A DNA stretch of 64,000 nt from Chromobotia macracanthus (GCA_036877525.1 JAZGTH010000007.1:2621501-2685500); one strand, 5' to 3'; shown: positions 13,001 through 29,000, counted from the stretch's first letter. Numbers and translations: made by a program. The notes: generated from the letters alone by a model not told the origin.

Positions 13001-16000
13001 ATGTTCTGCTAACAATGCAAATCTCACCTCTTTAAAAGACATCTAGACGTCTCAACCTCACCAGCTGAGGCAACTGCACTAACAACATCATACCATGCAA
13101 CAAAACGTTATGTTTATCCCACTCTCATCTAATAATTTTAGGTTGTAAGAATGTTTCCCTAACATTTCCACTATGTAACAAAACGTTATAAATGCTATCT
13201 CCTAGGCATGTGGTATTAACATTATTGCTTGGTTATAAGAACGTTATTCTAACAGTTTTAATTCTGTAACATTTTTTAAACAATCCACAAACAACATAAC
13301 ACAATTTTTGATGTATATGATATATAACATTAAAACATGTTCTACTAAGGTTACTGCAGAAACGTTTTTGATAACTTTGAGAGAACTTTTAGATAACATT
13401 AGCCAGTGTTTCCTGTTAGCTGGGCTGATTTGACTCACAATCTGTTCTCCATAAAGATTCATTCAGTGACCCTTTCTGTAGGTTATGTCATTATGCCAGT
13501 AGGTGGCAAGCTGCGAATGACTTTTTGTATGTAATGACATCACTGAATCATTAACTTAACCTATACATTACAAACCAGTCATTTATGTCTGAAAATTGTG
13601 TCTTCAAATGTACCAAAGTTTTGTTCACAATGTGAATGCACCAAATGTGTTTGACTTCTTGCATTGTCATTTTGTATGTGATGAAATCAAACTAAACGGA
13701 TTTGAGCCAAAACATGTCAGAGTTTTTTTATACAGAAGGAACTTGAGCATTGCAAGAGTTTCAGCCAAATGACAAACAAAATCTTTCTCAAATCTTTCCT
13801 CCAATCTGTCAACTGCTGGTCATGACTACGATTAAGCTATAAAAGAAGAAAACAACAACAATAGCCTGCATGCGGTTTGCTTGTTCTAAAGTCAGGTTTT
13901 GAAGGCAGAAAGAGCCACCACAACAGTCACATGCTTCAAAACACAAAAGACGTCAGTGAACTAAAAATAATCAAGATTCATTTGTTCAAACAGCACTAAA
14001 ACAAAGGCTGTTAGACAGCAGCGATGGAACACATGAACACATAATAAATTACAGCCACTTGCATTTATTTACACTTACAATTAGTGCTTATATTTATATG
14101 TAGTGCATGACTCAAGAGGGCAACTTGTTAGTGCGGCCCTGCTGGCAGCTGTGGTAACTACACCACTATGGGGGCAAAGAGCATTATAGATTAACTGTGC
14201 ATTCTGAACAAGGTGATTGACTCAAAACAAAGAGATATTAATGACAGCATTTTCATTTTTGGGCGAACTATTCCTTTAATGCTGCAGTTCGTAACTTTTT
14301 TACTGAGCATGTACATAACAAATCAGTGTTCAAAATGGTCTCATTACCCGATTCATAACGGTGAGCTTACAATAATGATTTATAATTTAAGCTATTGGTC
14401 AGTTTGGCTTCATTTGACTACAACGTGTAACATAAAGTACATAAAGTAACCTGCAATTTTATGTTTCATACAGAGAAAAAGTTTAAATATTTGCCTGCTT
14501 ATGTTTAAAGCTCATTTGAACAGTGTTATTATATCTTAAAGTCTGTCTGAAACCAGTTTCCACCTTCTAAAAACCGTTCACAATAAAATGACAAGGAAAA
14601 TCTGAAGCTTATTTTCACTGAACAAGGAACATTCTCAGAATGTTCTCTCAAAGTTCCTGCAGTAATGCTAGTGGAAAGCTTTTATAACATTATATATCAT
14701 ATATATAAAAAATATGTTTACAGTTGTTTGCGAAAATAAGATTTTTAATGTTTTTGTTATTTAATGGAAACAATACTTAAAGAGAAACGCTCTTACAACC
14801 TAAACTTGTTTGCTGGGGAACACTTGTGCTTGTGATTAACTTGATTAATGCACAAAACGTCTGACAGTGATATTAATATGATAACTAATGAAACAGCATC
14901 AACACAATTATTCTAAATGCATTTTCATGTCATGTCTGCTTCAACACAACATCATGATTGATTTAAGCCATTTTATGTCTTACAAGTATTCAGACTATTG
15001 AATAAGTGTATAGTTTATAAAATACACAGTGTGAGCTGTTCTCTACTAATTTCCTTTCAGAAAGGAGATGTCAGGGGATGTGCCCATGAGGTCAAAGCTT
15101 TGAAACCTGACCCTCCCTGATGAGGAACAAACAATCATCTCTCTAATGAGGCTAGGTTGAATGAGGCTATTCCTTACTGGCTTTGATGAGAAACATTTCT
15201 GAACTGCAGGCCAATATATTCCCCTGAAAGCTGTGTTAACTTATTCCGTGGCAGGCAGACTTCCTGACACCAGTGTTCGCACTGTATGTTCTCAAAACAG
15301 AGCTACAGATGATAGAGTATCGATTTCCAGTTGCAACGGTCACGCATCAGCAAGAAGCTGCTATTACATCACAGGTGCATTCATTACAAAAAACAGCTGA
15401 GAACTGTCCAAGAGTCCGAGAGCACACTGAAAATCTGGCGTTTTTCATTAAAACCTGAAATTTTTTTTTTTGAATATTTACAGTATTCAAGAATGACACA
15501 ATGAAACTGAAGTATTTAACACACTGCTTCATCTTTTGAGAACTATTTCTAACACGCTAATGTATGCAAATTTGTGACAGCGAGAATTCCTTTGTACAAA
15601 AAGTCAGCTTGTCTTGCTTGCACTGAAGCACGCAAGGAGCTTTTGGGAACATTCTCAAATCATGCTGGGAAATCATGGATCAGGTTTTGCACAAAGCAGA
15701 GTTCATACCAGCTTGAGTCCAGTCTGTTATTAAAGACACTATGATGTGGCCTCATAAACACAGTTTTCATTCTGTGCATATGTGTGTTAAAAGTCTTACC
15801 CATTTGAAATACATGACAAGAAGTTAAAAGGTAAAAATGCAGACATAACAATTACTAAGAAATTTCTAACTTTTCACTTAAAGTGTTTTGCTGATTGTAA
15901 TCAATAGAAACAGTTGTACTCGTCCTCTCTCTCTATATGTACATTACATATATATATTATGTGGGCATTATATATATACTGGGCTGTTTCTCTGACGATT

Positions 16001-19000
16001 CAGGCTAGTGTGCATAATTTATCAAAATAGAGGACTGCACAGTTTGCTTTCAAGTATTTATATAGGGGTATGTATTTTATGCATTTTATTTAATGATAAA
16101 GTCCACCATTTTAAATGTTAATAGTTTTGTGATGTTTTACCCAGTACACAAATCATTCTCAACCCTGCCGTCATAAAACGTGTGAGCCCACCACTCAAAC
16201 ACACACACAGCTGTTTTCTGTTATGAAGTCTCTGAACAAATGTGTTTCATGTATGCAGGTTTCATAACTGGAATAAATGATGGTAATCTGTATTCAGAGC
16301 CATACCATGCAGGCTCTCCTGCCAGAGGCTTTGACTCAGAGATGCATGACTTTACCCTAGAGGGTAAAATATTGGCTCATTTAGGTGGTAAAACTCTCCT
16401 GAGATCTATCATCTTGGAAAGTCGTGTCAAAAACAAGGATTTAACTCGGTTGTACTTCATAAACTTCTAATGCACTTGCAACACTGAGATGTCAGCTCAG
16501 AAATATGTGGAATACTCTGTTGTTTTCCCTTGACATCATAATATATTTGGCTAAAAACGCAATCTGATATGTTCGTGTGATCTCTCTTATTTAGGCTCTG
16601 GTCACTAGAATGGCTCGGTCATTATATCACACCCTTGTCTTCACCATTCCCAAAACACTCTTCCTGTGTTTAATGACACGGATGAGGTCAACTCAGATGA
16701 CTGGTGTTTGGAAAAGGAAAACTCCAAGGAAAAATGAATTGCTCAGAGGTCACTTCTGTCACTGCGTTTTTAGTTACGTCTTATTTGTGTATCAACTATA
16801 TCTCCGATTCTTTTCCTAAAACTCCTTAGGAGAAATAAAAACTGACAAAAATGATTCAGTTGTTGACATACAGTAAGAATATGAAACTATAAACTTAGCA
16901 GTAGTTAATAGTAGTCTAAGAATAAACATGACATATAAACACTCCATAAAAAATAAGAACAGCATGTTGATTTCATGTTGGCTTTAAATTTCCTGTTTCT
17001 CAGATGTTTCTTTTGGGAAAAATGCTAATAACTTAGAAACATGCTAACTCCAATATCTACTGAAACCAATCGTGAGTCATGGTCTGTGTGATGCTGCATG
17101 TGTAGGCAGCAGACAGCAAGGCAGTGTAGATGTTGAAACGGAGCCAGTGACGTCTAATACCCATGAGCGGAGAACTTTAAACCCTGCTTTAAACCCTGCA
17201 GCGGTAAACAGACAAGAGCAGCCCCCCCTCACCAAAGCATGCAGAAGAACCTGTTGCACATATGCTTCTGTTTTACATGCAACAATGCGATTAGCAACCT
17301 GCTTGAAATAACAGAGCAAAGCAATGAACCAGCTTAACGTTCTGCCTCTAATGACTGCGTAACCGCATTAGACGAGGACATTTAGTCAAGAGTATTTTGA
17401 TTTCATTCCTTTGAAATTCACTGAAGCTGATAACAGAGTAAAAGCTGATAAGGGTGAACGTGCCCCTGGGAATCAACAGCATGTTTTACATACACCCGGA
17501 AAAGATGTTATTGCTCACACGTCACTCTCTCATAGATCTGCATTGCTTAGGAGATATAAATGCATGTAAACCATTCTTGGCATACATACAGTGTAAAAAT
17601 GAACATAGTCCATCCAACAGGGAACATTCTCAGAATGTTGGCTAACGTTCTCTAAAAGTTGTCTAATAATGATTAAAAACGTACTTGCAGTATCATTAGT
17701 AGAATGTTTTTAATGTTACATATCATATCAGAAACGGTATTCTTAAGTTGCCAGTGAAACATTTTAAAACATTACAGAATTACAAACTTTTGAATAATTT
17801 TAAATAACCAAGCAACATTTTTATACGTTTATACAACATCCAAAATCTACACGTTTTGAACTTTCCTAAAACTTTCAAAGTAACTTATTTAACATTTGTG
17901 TTACTTAATGGAAACGTTAGGAAACGTTCTTACAGCCTAAAATTGTTAGGTTGGAGCCCAGATAATTTGGGGCAGAAATGTTTGAGTTCACACTGATTTC
18001 TGATTGCTGACTTTGAATCTCTACACAGTTGGTTAAGATCTATACTGAAACTCTACAAGAGACACAAGTGAGATTACTGGAGACTGAAAACACTTCAAAG
18101 TCTCCATTTGCCCTCCAAATCATCTTACCGCTGTCTAGTACAAACAAAAAGACATGCAAGAGATCTCACTCATGATATTTTCCTCTGGCAGGCACACACG
18201 CTGTAATGAAACAGCACAACACATGCAAGACTGCCACAGTGTCCATCAACTTACTTCAGAGGTACAAGACAAACTTCACAACTTCAAAAGAGAGTGTTCC
18301 CATACAAACCAAATCAATAAACAAACGCTTACGAAAAACAGCACTCAAACAACAGGCAACTGAATACCTCACAGCCAGTGTCTCTTACCTGAAGATAGGT
18401 CTGTGAAGAAGTTTCCTTTTAATGGTCACATACTCATCCATTTAAGAGCTCAAGTCTAAGAAGCGTGAGGACAGAGCTCTTGAGCCCAGACTTTTCAGAC
18501 TGTCCCCAGCTGTTTCTCACATCGCTGTGTAGGCTCTGCCCGATTCAGCCTCTCTCTCTTTCTCTAACGGCCCAGTGGAAAAGGCCATGGAGGCCACATC
18601 AGAAAAGCGCTCAGAACACCAAAAGCTAAAAGTTGGAGAGTGCCAGATGCCCGGCGGAGCTCCGACCTGTTGAACTCTGCTGAGTGTTTGCAGTGTATAT
18701 TAGATCTGGTTCTTATCTCTCAGCTCGGTTCCTCACGCAAAAACACACCAGAAAGGAAAAAGCTTCCTCATGCCTGTCTCTTCTCCAAGCCATCTCCTGT
18801 ACAGCGTCTCTCTCTTCCAGAAAAGCTGTCGAGCACGCAAATGAACGTTGGCGGACAGGGCCTGGTCAAAAAAAAAGGGCTGGACCCATGACAGGAAACA
18901 GTAATTATATCACAATCTGGCTTTATTTTACTGTGATGTGTGGACAAAGTTATGCGATGCAGAGCGGCCCATCGCTTTGGAGGGAGATGGACGTTTAATC

Positions 19001-22000
19001 ATGAGGAATCAATTTTTCCTTGATCTTTGGAGATAAAGGAGTTCATTGTACTTCAAATTTCAGAGCTTAAAAAGTCGTCATCAGTTCAAAAAGAACTACA
19101 AACTACAAATACTAATATTTATCGAAACTACGCTGCAAAAGCGATTTTGATTTTGATAAATTGTTCTAAAATAAAAAAAACTTGTTCTAAAATAAAGCTC
19201 ATACGTTTTGAACATATGACCGCGCATTTGCGGTTCTCAGAGACTCAACACAATATTAGTAATATTTAGGGCTAAGAATTCAATGCATTCATTTAGCCCC
19301 AGTTATAATAATAATACAAATGTTTAAAAAAAAAAAAAATCACACGTTCATTAACAGCCTTCATATATTTACAAGTCTGCAGTCAGCGCAGAACACCTGC
19401 TACTACAAGCAACACTCCTCAACAAACAACACTTAGTGAGAACAAGTGGAGCCGTTCACATTAAGACACGCACCTACTTTTTAAAGACAGCTGGACACAA
19501 CACAGCAGCATCGAACAGAACACGGGGGTCTACAGATACTATTTTATCTTCAAATGCTGTCTGAACAACAGAACACTCATGGCAGGAGACACAGACAAAC
19601 AGCGAGGCATGACACAACAGTCAAAAATAAATGTGGACCTCAGGAGGAAAAAATATGAAAATACAAAAATTATATATGTTATGATTAATATCTATGATAT
19701 TACTTAAAGGAAAATTGCAAAGTATCGCCAATGATGCCTCAGAAATGGAGATGTTGAGATGGCTACAAAACTAATATGTCAATCTTCAAGGTAGCGTGAA
19801 GTAGATGGAGACACATCAAAAAGAAACATGAAAGAAACATAAGAGGCAAATATGTTGTGAGCGTGAAGCTCTAGATTATTAAAACTAAAATCTTTCATAG
19901 ACACATGAATGTCTCCAGATCCTAACAGTGTGTGTTGAGTGTCAAAATATGAGGTATTACATCAAGGTTAGTTGAGAATTGAAAGATCAGGCCTGGGTGG
20001 TACCGACAGTACCGTGTACAGTAGAGATTTGATTCTGTTCAGTTGATTCTGCTATATTACAGTAGATATACCTGTGAGCACTTATTGAGCAGGACCATCA
20101 GAACTCAGCATATTTCAAGTAAGGTTGCACCCTCCATTCAGAGCGCTCTCCAAAGCCACGCCTCCTCCAATACACAGGAATGCATACATAGTTTGACAGG
20201 CAAGTAGGACATCTTATCGTTGTATTCGGACTGAATGCAGTGATTGGATCCACATTTTAAAGTCGTGCGCCTTTCATAAAAGATATATTTGCATATACGT
20301 TTATTTAGACCACTTAGTGATTACTATCAGGATGTGAAGACACTTTCAACCAGCATAACAAAAATGTTTCTGGAACAAATCTCCTACCGTGCCTTTAATA
20401 TAGAACTAAACTGATAAGCAGTCACAGGTGTTATTTTAAGTGTTTGTCATTGTGGCTCACACATGAAGTTAATTTGACTGTTTTTAGTGTTTTCTTTTTA
20501 ACTGAAGTGCTACATAATGTGAAGTTTTGTACTGATGCCAGATGTCATTTATTTTAAATAATCATAGCTGTTGGTTTAATTTATCTTGAATATGACACAC
20601 CATCTAACAACTGTCTATCATTTCAGCATTTATCAGCTTAACAATACTGAACACAAGAAACTAAACCGGTTTAAAGCACTTTTTCCTCTTTTGGTAAGTA
20701 AGGTAGAGCCAATGTTCAGTTCTGAAAACGTTTACACACATATGACCCATAATCCCTATGGACAGAATGACGTAAATACAGCAGTGCAAGCCCTTTAAGT
20801 GTGCATCGGGGGGGGTCACTGCAGACGTCTCCAACATTCTTTGCAAATTTGGAAAAATGTCCAACAAGATAATAAATATTCAAACATAATATGTGACGTT
20901 AAAATCGAAACCATTCAAAAGGCGAACTCGATCCATCAGAAAATAGAAAAACAATCCCTATGAATACACACATACATGTCACATAAACATGGATAAATGG
21001 AGAGAAAGCGTGACGTGACCTAATAAAGCAGTGGACACATAAAGCCAAAAATATTCTGTTCTAGAATTCTGTTCTAGAGTCTAGAACACAAATGAGCCAA
21101 TGAGGAACACCAGGCCAAAACAATCATTATGTCCTGAGAGCTATCACGCACACATAATCAAAATAAAAAGTACTATATTGTTAGTACCCACCACTAATAA
21201 CAGTGTGCTGCACAGGCAACTAACTTTTCCATTTAACTGAAACAGAGTCATGCTGTTGAGAGAGAAATTTCCCATGATGCTGTGCAGAAGGGCTGGATAA
21301 TATATTATAATATAAATAAAATGATGGAAATAAAAAGGATACAAAATGGAATAAAAATGAAGTAAAATTTGAGCTGCAATCTGTAACTTTTTAAGGTTAA
21401 AATAAAGAAATATCAGTTTTTGAGTACATAACAGATCAGTGTTAAAGTCTCTTTACATTACCCCAGTTTGCAACTGTACGTTTATAATAATAATTTATCA
21501 TTTGTCGGCCCGATTTCCCAGGAAATGTCATTCTGACTTCCTTTGACTTAAACATATGTAAAGAAAACTATGCAAAGTAACCTGCAACCTACAACGGATT
21601 GCAGCTTTAAGCAACAATTTATCATAAAAACCTAATATTGGCATTAGTAAACAGATACCAAGTGCTTTCATGTAAAGAGTGCAGGCTCTGTTATTGCCTG
21701 CGGGTGGTCGCACAGATGTAAACATGTCTGAGAAACATTATTATGGAAAGTGAAGCCGCTTTGGATAAAAGCGTTTGCTAAATGAATAAATCTAAATGGA
21801 AATAAATATTACTTGGGGTGTAAATAATGTTATTCTTAAACAGGTCCATTAACACATTCATCAAACAAGAGGCATTACAATCCCCCAACTAAAAACAACA
21901 GCTTTAAGAAACATCTGCTGTTTAAAACAACATCTTACTACACTACTTAATATGCACCATACAAACCAAGTAGCACACTACAAATCAAGTAGCATACAAC

Positions 22001-23377
22001 ATGGGACTAGTATACTATTGTTTGACCCAGAACAGCATCCCATATACAGCCAGAAATAATTGTAGTACTTAAAACCTGACCTACCACAAACCTACTTTGT
22101 GTTTTTTAATTTGGAATGGAAATATGAAGATGAAATCACCACAACGTGGACAAATATTCCCCAGCTGGTGAGCCTGGAGAAATTTCAAATATCATCCAAG
22201 CATCATGTACGTGAAAATGTCCTATATGATATAATACGCAATATTATACCACCTTCTGGAGGAAAGTCTGAACAGAAAGTATTCAGTGATTCAATGAAGA
22301 GATCAAAGATGCAGAAGTCTAACACCCAATGAAAGCCTCCAGCCTCTGTATCTATAGCAACAGACCTCACAATCCAAGATACAGCAGATATTCGAAAGGA
22401 CAACACAGACTTCTAAGATTATGTGACAGCTTTAGAGGCAATGTTAAAAGGTTCCAGGGTCTATTCACCATGGATACCACACTAAAGATGTCACGACATT
22501 CATTTTGAGTTTCTGTACATTTTCCACTTTCTGCAAAGTGGCCAGAGTGTTTGTTTTGGTCTGATCCAGTTTAATGCCTAAAGACCTCCTTGTGGGAGAC
22601 AGAGGTCAAAGTTGACTCCCATTCAACCCTGTAAACTTTAAATTTACATTGATGCATCTGGCAGATGCTTTTGTCCAAAGCAACTTACAGTGCATGCAAG
22701 TTATGCATTTTATCAGTGCACGTCCTCCCTGAGAATCGAACCCGCAACCTTTGCGCTGCTGACGCAATGCTCTATCAGTTGAGATACAGGAACACTTGAC
22801 AGTGTCAGCATATGCTTTCAGCCTCTGTTTAAAGATTCTAGATTAAAATCAGACAGAACGACTATCAAACGCTTTTGGTCTCTATGGCAACATCCTACTG
22901 CTGCTGCTGTCCCCGCATTGCTGTACTGAAGTGACTCCATCACCTCATAATTATCAACATTTGTTCCATAACACACATGTACTCTTCAATAAAATGCCAT
23001 TACATTTTAAAACAGCAAAGGCAGTGAGAGTAATCTCACTCTGAGACACAGACATAGTGCTAATGTAGCCCACACTCTTATAAGGTTCTTCATATAATGT
23101 TCTTTAAAAATAAGGTTCTTCACAGCAATGCCATTGAAGAACCATTACTGGTTCACCAAAGAACCATTTAGTCAAAGGTTCTTAAAATAACAATTTCTTT
23201 CCTACCTTTAAAATTCTTACCTTTCAGTCTAAAGAACATTTATCCACTACAAAGGACCTTTCTGAAACAGTCCTGGTTCTACAGATGTAAAAGGTTGGAA
23301 CCATAAAGTCAAAAATGGTTCTTCTATGGCATCATGAAGCATCTTTAGGAGGGCAGAGGAAAAGAGTTATTAGTTTG

Positions 23378-23418
<41 letters not shown>

Positions 23419-26001
23419 TTATTAACGTATCAACTTCTACTCTGATGTTTGTCCTAGAATTTTCTTGAAGAAACACAAATACAGACAATCCTTGACATAC
23501 AGGAAATGAATATAAAAACGAATGCGGATTGTATAGGTCGTGAGAAGACTATTCTACTAGTATCTTGGCAACTATTAGAAAAGTGTGTGGATTACATAGC
23601 TGAGATTGCATATCATTTGAGATGTTGCTGAGATCTTTTTTACATCCTGCTGTCTAGGAAAACCAGTCGAGATTAAATGCATCTGTCCACAAGAGTTTTC
23701 TTTCTGCACTGCTTCAGATGTGTCAGAATCTCACAAACTTGCAGCCTCCCACACAACACTGCTGAAGTGTGACAACATTCATGGTTCTTCCCGCTGGTGT
23801 CTTCCCAGCTTTAGTTTTCCTAGAGTAACAGAAATGTTTGTCTAAGGAGGTCTATGAATTTAATTTATTGTGGTTGTGCGTTCTGTATATTTGGCATTTG
23901 TAATCATTTTCTGAATTCTTATTGGTTGGGCCACATTCAAAGCCACAGTAAATGCCAATAAATGTGTGACTGCGTGCTTTTTATTGCATGAAGTTGCTAT
24001 GCAACCACAGGCAGCCCACAGTTAGTCCAATGAATTATATATTCCATGGAAGAAGAATTATTTATTCTGATTCTAATCTTTAATAAATCTGACTGTTTAT
24101 TAAACACTGGTGTCTTTTCATATATTGTTGTTGCCATCAACCATGGTTTATTAAAGAAATATTTCATTCAAAGCTGTGCATTATAGTGATTTTACCATTT
24201 TAACATAACATGCTGCTTATTGCTTTACTGTATCAATCCCAAAGACATATGAGATTAGATTTAAGCATATTAGATCAATCAAAACATGGCCATTGCTCAA
24301 AAAGGTTTTTATAGCTAACACAGCAAACAGAGAATGTTCTCAGAACATTGATTACCAACATTCTCTAAATATTCTATCAAGCTCTTGCAGTAATGTTATG
24401 GTATGTTTTTTAAACATTATTTATCATTATATCTAAAATTTTATTTTTAAGTTGTCAGTAGAATGTTTTAAAAATGTTACAGAATGTTAATACGATATCT
24501 TAAAAAGTTGGACGTTTTGAACCTTCCTAAAACATGTTTAATGTTTTGGTTAGTTAATAGAAAGGTTAGGGAAATGTTCTTGCAACCTAAAATTTTTAGC
24601 CAGGAAGTCGCAATGGTCGCTCTGCATTTTCACAGTCACAGGGCAGATGTGTGATTTCAGTAAATGCAAACAGAGCTGAGCTGTGCGGCTTGTACGTCAA
24701 CGGCAAAACTTATAGTGGGGCAGTGGAACATAAAACCACGAGTGCAAGACAGCAAGACGTACGAGTAATTAGCGTGCAGATGCCAACATGCTGATAATTA
24801 GCTCGTCTGCAGCACGTTCTGATAAAAGTGAGCGCGCTCTGGGGTGCATGAGGCATCCCCTCGGGAGGTTGAGGAAACATCACTCAGGACTCTGTACATG
24901 GCTCCTGTCATTATGAGGCTAAAGAGTGTGTTGCTAACGGTAACAGTCCTTTTGATAACATTCCTTAAACAATATTATGAGAATTGATTTGATATTTAAA
25001 GTAAGGAAGAAACGTCTTTTCAAAAAGCTTCACACATATACAGTAACATTTAGAGCGCTACATACAATGCAGGGACACTTGAAGGGTGTGTATCTGTGCT
25101 AATGGGCTAAATGGCTTTTGACTGAGCACTGACTGCGAGAGAAGATCTTATTAGCATGCATAAGTTGAGAAAGTGTTAGCTCGTAATGCTTGAGCTGAAT
25201 TGTAGTTCAAAAACCCAAAATATCATTCAAGCACGACTTTGATTTGAGCCAACTTTGACCTTCGAATGAAAGCTGCATGTAAAAAAGTTCACACAGGACA
25301 CAAAAGTCACAAAAAAAGATCTCTTAATGACTCTCTGAATGTTGTTCTCCTGGACAGCAATAAAATCAACCTGTGAGCAAAGAGACTTTTGCTTGAGTCC
25401 AGATTATGGGCTTCTTTAGATGGTTCTTTAGAAAGGAAAAATATCATTTAGATACATTTTAGAAAAGAAAAACATAAAAAAAGTAGTAACATTTGTAGAT
25501 CTTTTTAACCATTATAGCAAATATCTAAAATGTTATTCTTAAGTTGTTAGTGGTACATTTTAAAAACGTTACTGAATCAACAAAGTTTGAATAAGGTTCC
25601 TTTAAGCAGGAAATAGCATTAATAAAACATCTAAAAAAATGAATGTTTTGAATGTGCCAAGAACACGTTTTTAAAACTAAATGGAAATGTCAGAAAAATG
25701 TTTTTGCAACCTAAAATTCTTGAAAGTGTCTCTAACCGTGCTCAGATTTGCCAGAATACCAAACAGTCTGAGATCAAAAGTCAATATTTAAAGTCAGAGA
25801 TTGAAATTTTAATAGTAACTCAACTATTTCTCATCAAATTATTCCAGGACTAAACAGTCTGAGCTATGTTATCCACTTTAATGTGATAGCTCATGTATGG
25901 GTTAGTTGGTATTCAGGTTGGGTGACATCGAAATTCTTTCTGTATCATTCCTGGGTCTGATGTCCTTCAAAACAACCTTGTCAAAAAATTATTATAACAG
26001 T

Positions 26002-26077
<76 letters not shown>

Positions 26078-29000
26078 TATAACAGTTTCACTGAAAAGCA
26101 AATCAAAAATGTTTGCCATAAAGCTGCTGACAACCTTTTGCTTGCTTTCTCCCCATAGATTATGCAGGTTATTTCCCAAGTAGTTGTCTTGTAATCTGTT
26201 ACCATAGAAAATGTTTTTAACATTAAGTCAAAGTAATTTTGTTTAACCCAATATGCAGGAAGCTACTTTGTTGTCATGTGACAAGTAAATCATAAACGAA
26301 AAATTATATACAGATTTTGAATATGTAAATATTTATATATTTATACAATATATATAAATGGTTTTGTTTTGTCAAATGGGAAACCAGCCCACTCCAAGGT
26401 ATTTGATCTTTGCACAGATCTAAATCTGTGTGTGTGTGTGACTGCTCACAGATGTACACTCATAGCAGGTTATAAAATATTCGCCGGGCAGATCACTGAA
26501 TACAGACAGTGGGAATCTGGCCTTCTGATTAAAGCACTTGATAAAGTGATGTATTGATGTTTTTATATGAATACACATCTCTTGTTCTGCTACGGCACAA
26601 TCACCTAGAAAATGGTTTTAAAGCCTGCTTAAAAGGGAAGGATTTGCTGAAATAATTAAAGGCCCGGCGCATTCTCTGATTATTCACTGATTGAATGTAT
26701 GAAAATGGTAATTGCATTGCTACCCTTCCATTTTCAGGCAGAACTGTTTGTCAGGACACTGCCCACGATCTAATCAAGTCAAAGTCAGGCGGCCCCATTG
26801 AGGCAGTCAACATCAGAGCCATACACAGCTCAGAGTAATAGAGGGAAAATAATGAAGAGCAGAAGGGATGAAATTATACAAGCATGGACAAATAACCGCC
26901 TAAATTGCTCTCAGGAAATCGCTCAGATCACTGGATGGGTTCTAAATACAGACACAGATAACTGTCCTACAAGACTTTTGTTCTATGAGAACATATGGCG
27001 CAGGAATTCAGAGCTCTGGCATTTCGGGCCACTAAACTAATTATTCAGCTGGCAGATAAATTAAACTGCATTAACACACATGAATCTCAGTTCCTAACCC
27101 TCAAGTAAACACATGAGGTATGACGTAAGCGGCCTGTGGTTAAATCGCATATCAGTGGTTGTCTAGTTTTGTGAATGGAAAGACTGTCAAGTTGAGATGC
27201 TCAGATTAGCATTAGCCAATATATTTTTACAACCAATTTCTTGTTGGTTAAATAAGTTACCTGTGCTTGATTAAAAAAAGGGATCTATAAAAATATACAA
27301 GACAAACTATATAAACTATATAAACATTAAACTGTTTAATTGTAAAAGGAAAAGATAAAGTAAGGGAATGCAATCAAATTTACTATTGAGTTTTAATAAA
27401 GCATTTTCTCCTCTGCATTATAATGCAGTTTTTATAATACAGAATTGTAATATTTACATTTTAGCGCTGTTTTATCCTGCTAATCAAAACTGACTTTCGG
27501 GCCGCTTGAGAACCGCCAGAGAGTGACGTGTGAAACATTTAGGAAGTGGATGAAATAACTCTCCACAGGCTGAGAGGGGCTTATTTCTGACAAGAAGCAG
27601 AAAACAGCCTCACTCCCGGCATGTGCGCGGTCGCCTCTCTCAGCACCTCAGAAGCAACAGTGGATTAATAGGTGTTCCTAAACAAGCAGAGCGCATGTGA
27701 CACAATGAAAGAACCGAGAGCCTTTTTGCCCTCGGGTTCCGTGGTCTGTTCATTAACATCTGCCAATATAAGAGAGCTTCAAATGAATACAGACCCTCAA
27801 AACAGGAAACAGTCAGTTGCCAGGAGACATCATCAGTGGGTTTCAGTTAATGTGCTGCTGGAGAAATGGTACAAGGACCAGAATGGAACTTGTTGACAGT
27901 GTTGCCCATACAACACAAAGCAGAGATACCCTGAAAGTCTACTGTGCCGGTGTCAAACTGTCTCTCTCAGATAAGCACCCAGTTTAAAATGTATACAGTC
28001 TAAAACTAAACTTTAAAAAGTGCAATTGATTATACACATGGAACACTCTTATGAACTTCCACAATAATTTAAGCCAGCTGGAAAATTTTTAGTTAACTGT
28101 CACTTGTTAGTGTGGCTGTATCTTTAGACTTCTGCACATAGTGCATATAGTGAAATGCTGGTCTCATTCTGTGATGGGCTTGTTAAAGCAATAAGCCAGG
28201 AGAGGCCATGCTTTACAGTGATTTTACCACAGGTAAAGAATGTTCTTCTGCTACCTCAAAGTCCTCATGGGAAGTTTGCTCTTTAAAGCCCAGAGGCTGT
28301 AATTATAGCACAATTACACAGCTGACTTGTTGGGCAATTTCATATTTCACTCTGTTGGGCAATTTAATTCTTTCTTATAAACACATTTTCTTAACACTTA
28401 TGCAACCAAACGAAGAGCAAACGATGAGCATTAGGTGCATTATTGATGTTGTATTTGTGCATTTTATTGCTCTTTGGCTGACACCGAGAATGATGGGAAA
28501 TGTTTTGTCACCTTACGCACCAGCTATGTGAGTGGTATTTCAACATGCTGTTCAGCAACAAAACACTTCCACCACAACTCTGGTGATAAAAGACCCCGAT
28601 GCTCAATCAGGGGTTAGATATATTACAAATAATAAGAAGAATTTGAAATCAAAACAAAATTTACAGTCAAAACTAAAAACTAAAACTAAAACTACTAAAA
28701 GTACTAAAACTACTACTGATTAAAATGTATACCTTGAATGTGCTGCAAGTTATTTTGGATCAAAGCGTCTGCCAAATGCATACATGCAAAAAAAAATATC
28801 TTATGCACTCAAAACAGAAGAATTAGTGAAACTGTTAATAACAAACACCTGTTTTATGATGCTCATGGAAATCCAGCCGTTTATAATGTGCTTTATGAAA
28901 CTGACAAAAAAAGTCTTATATCTTATATGAGCATGCGGTGTTAAGCTCTTAACGCTCTCATACACACTCAACACCCTTCTGAACAGCTGTTGCTCTAATG

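Larger units (their letters stand above)
3751..18388 (-). other. pde1a intron below the alternative first exon
   Basis: Intron with copies of palindromic elements of families A (4705, 7477, 10804, 13126, 14618, 17613), B (9298, 10013, 14279) and C (11660), listed separately. The remainder (for example 5100-7470, 7820-9290, 11290-11650, 14830-17600) shows no coding signal. The stretch 5530-5990 is free of recognised repeats and is noted as a possible conserved noncoding element. Confidence 0.7.

Noticed and set aside
25967..26179. Minus-strand open frame with alternating Ile-Tyr
   Set aside because: Translation of the TA microsatellite.
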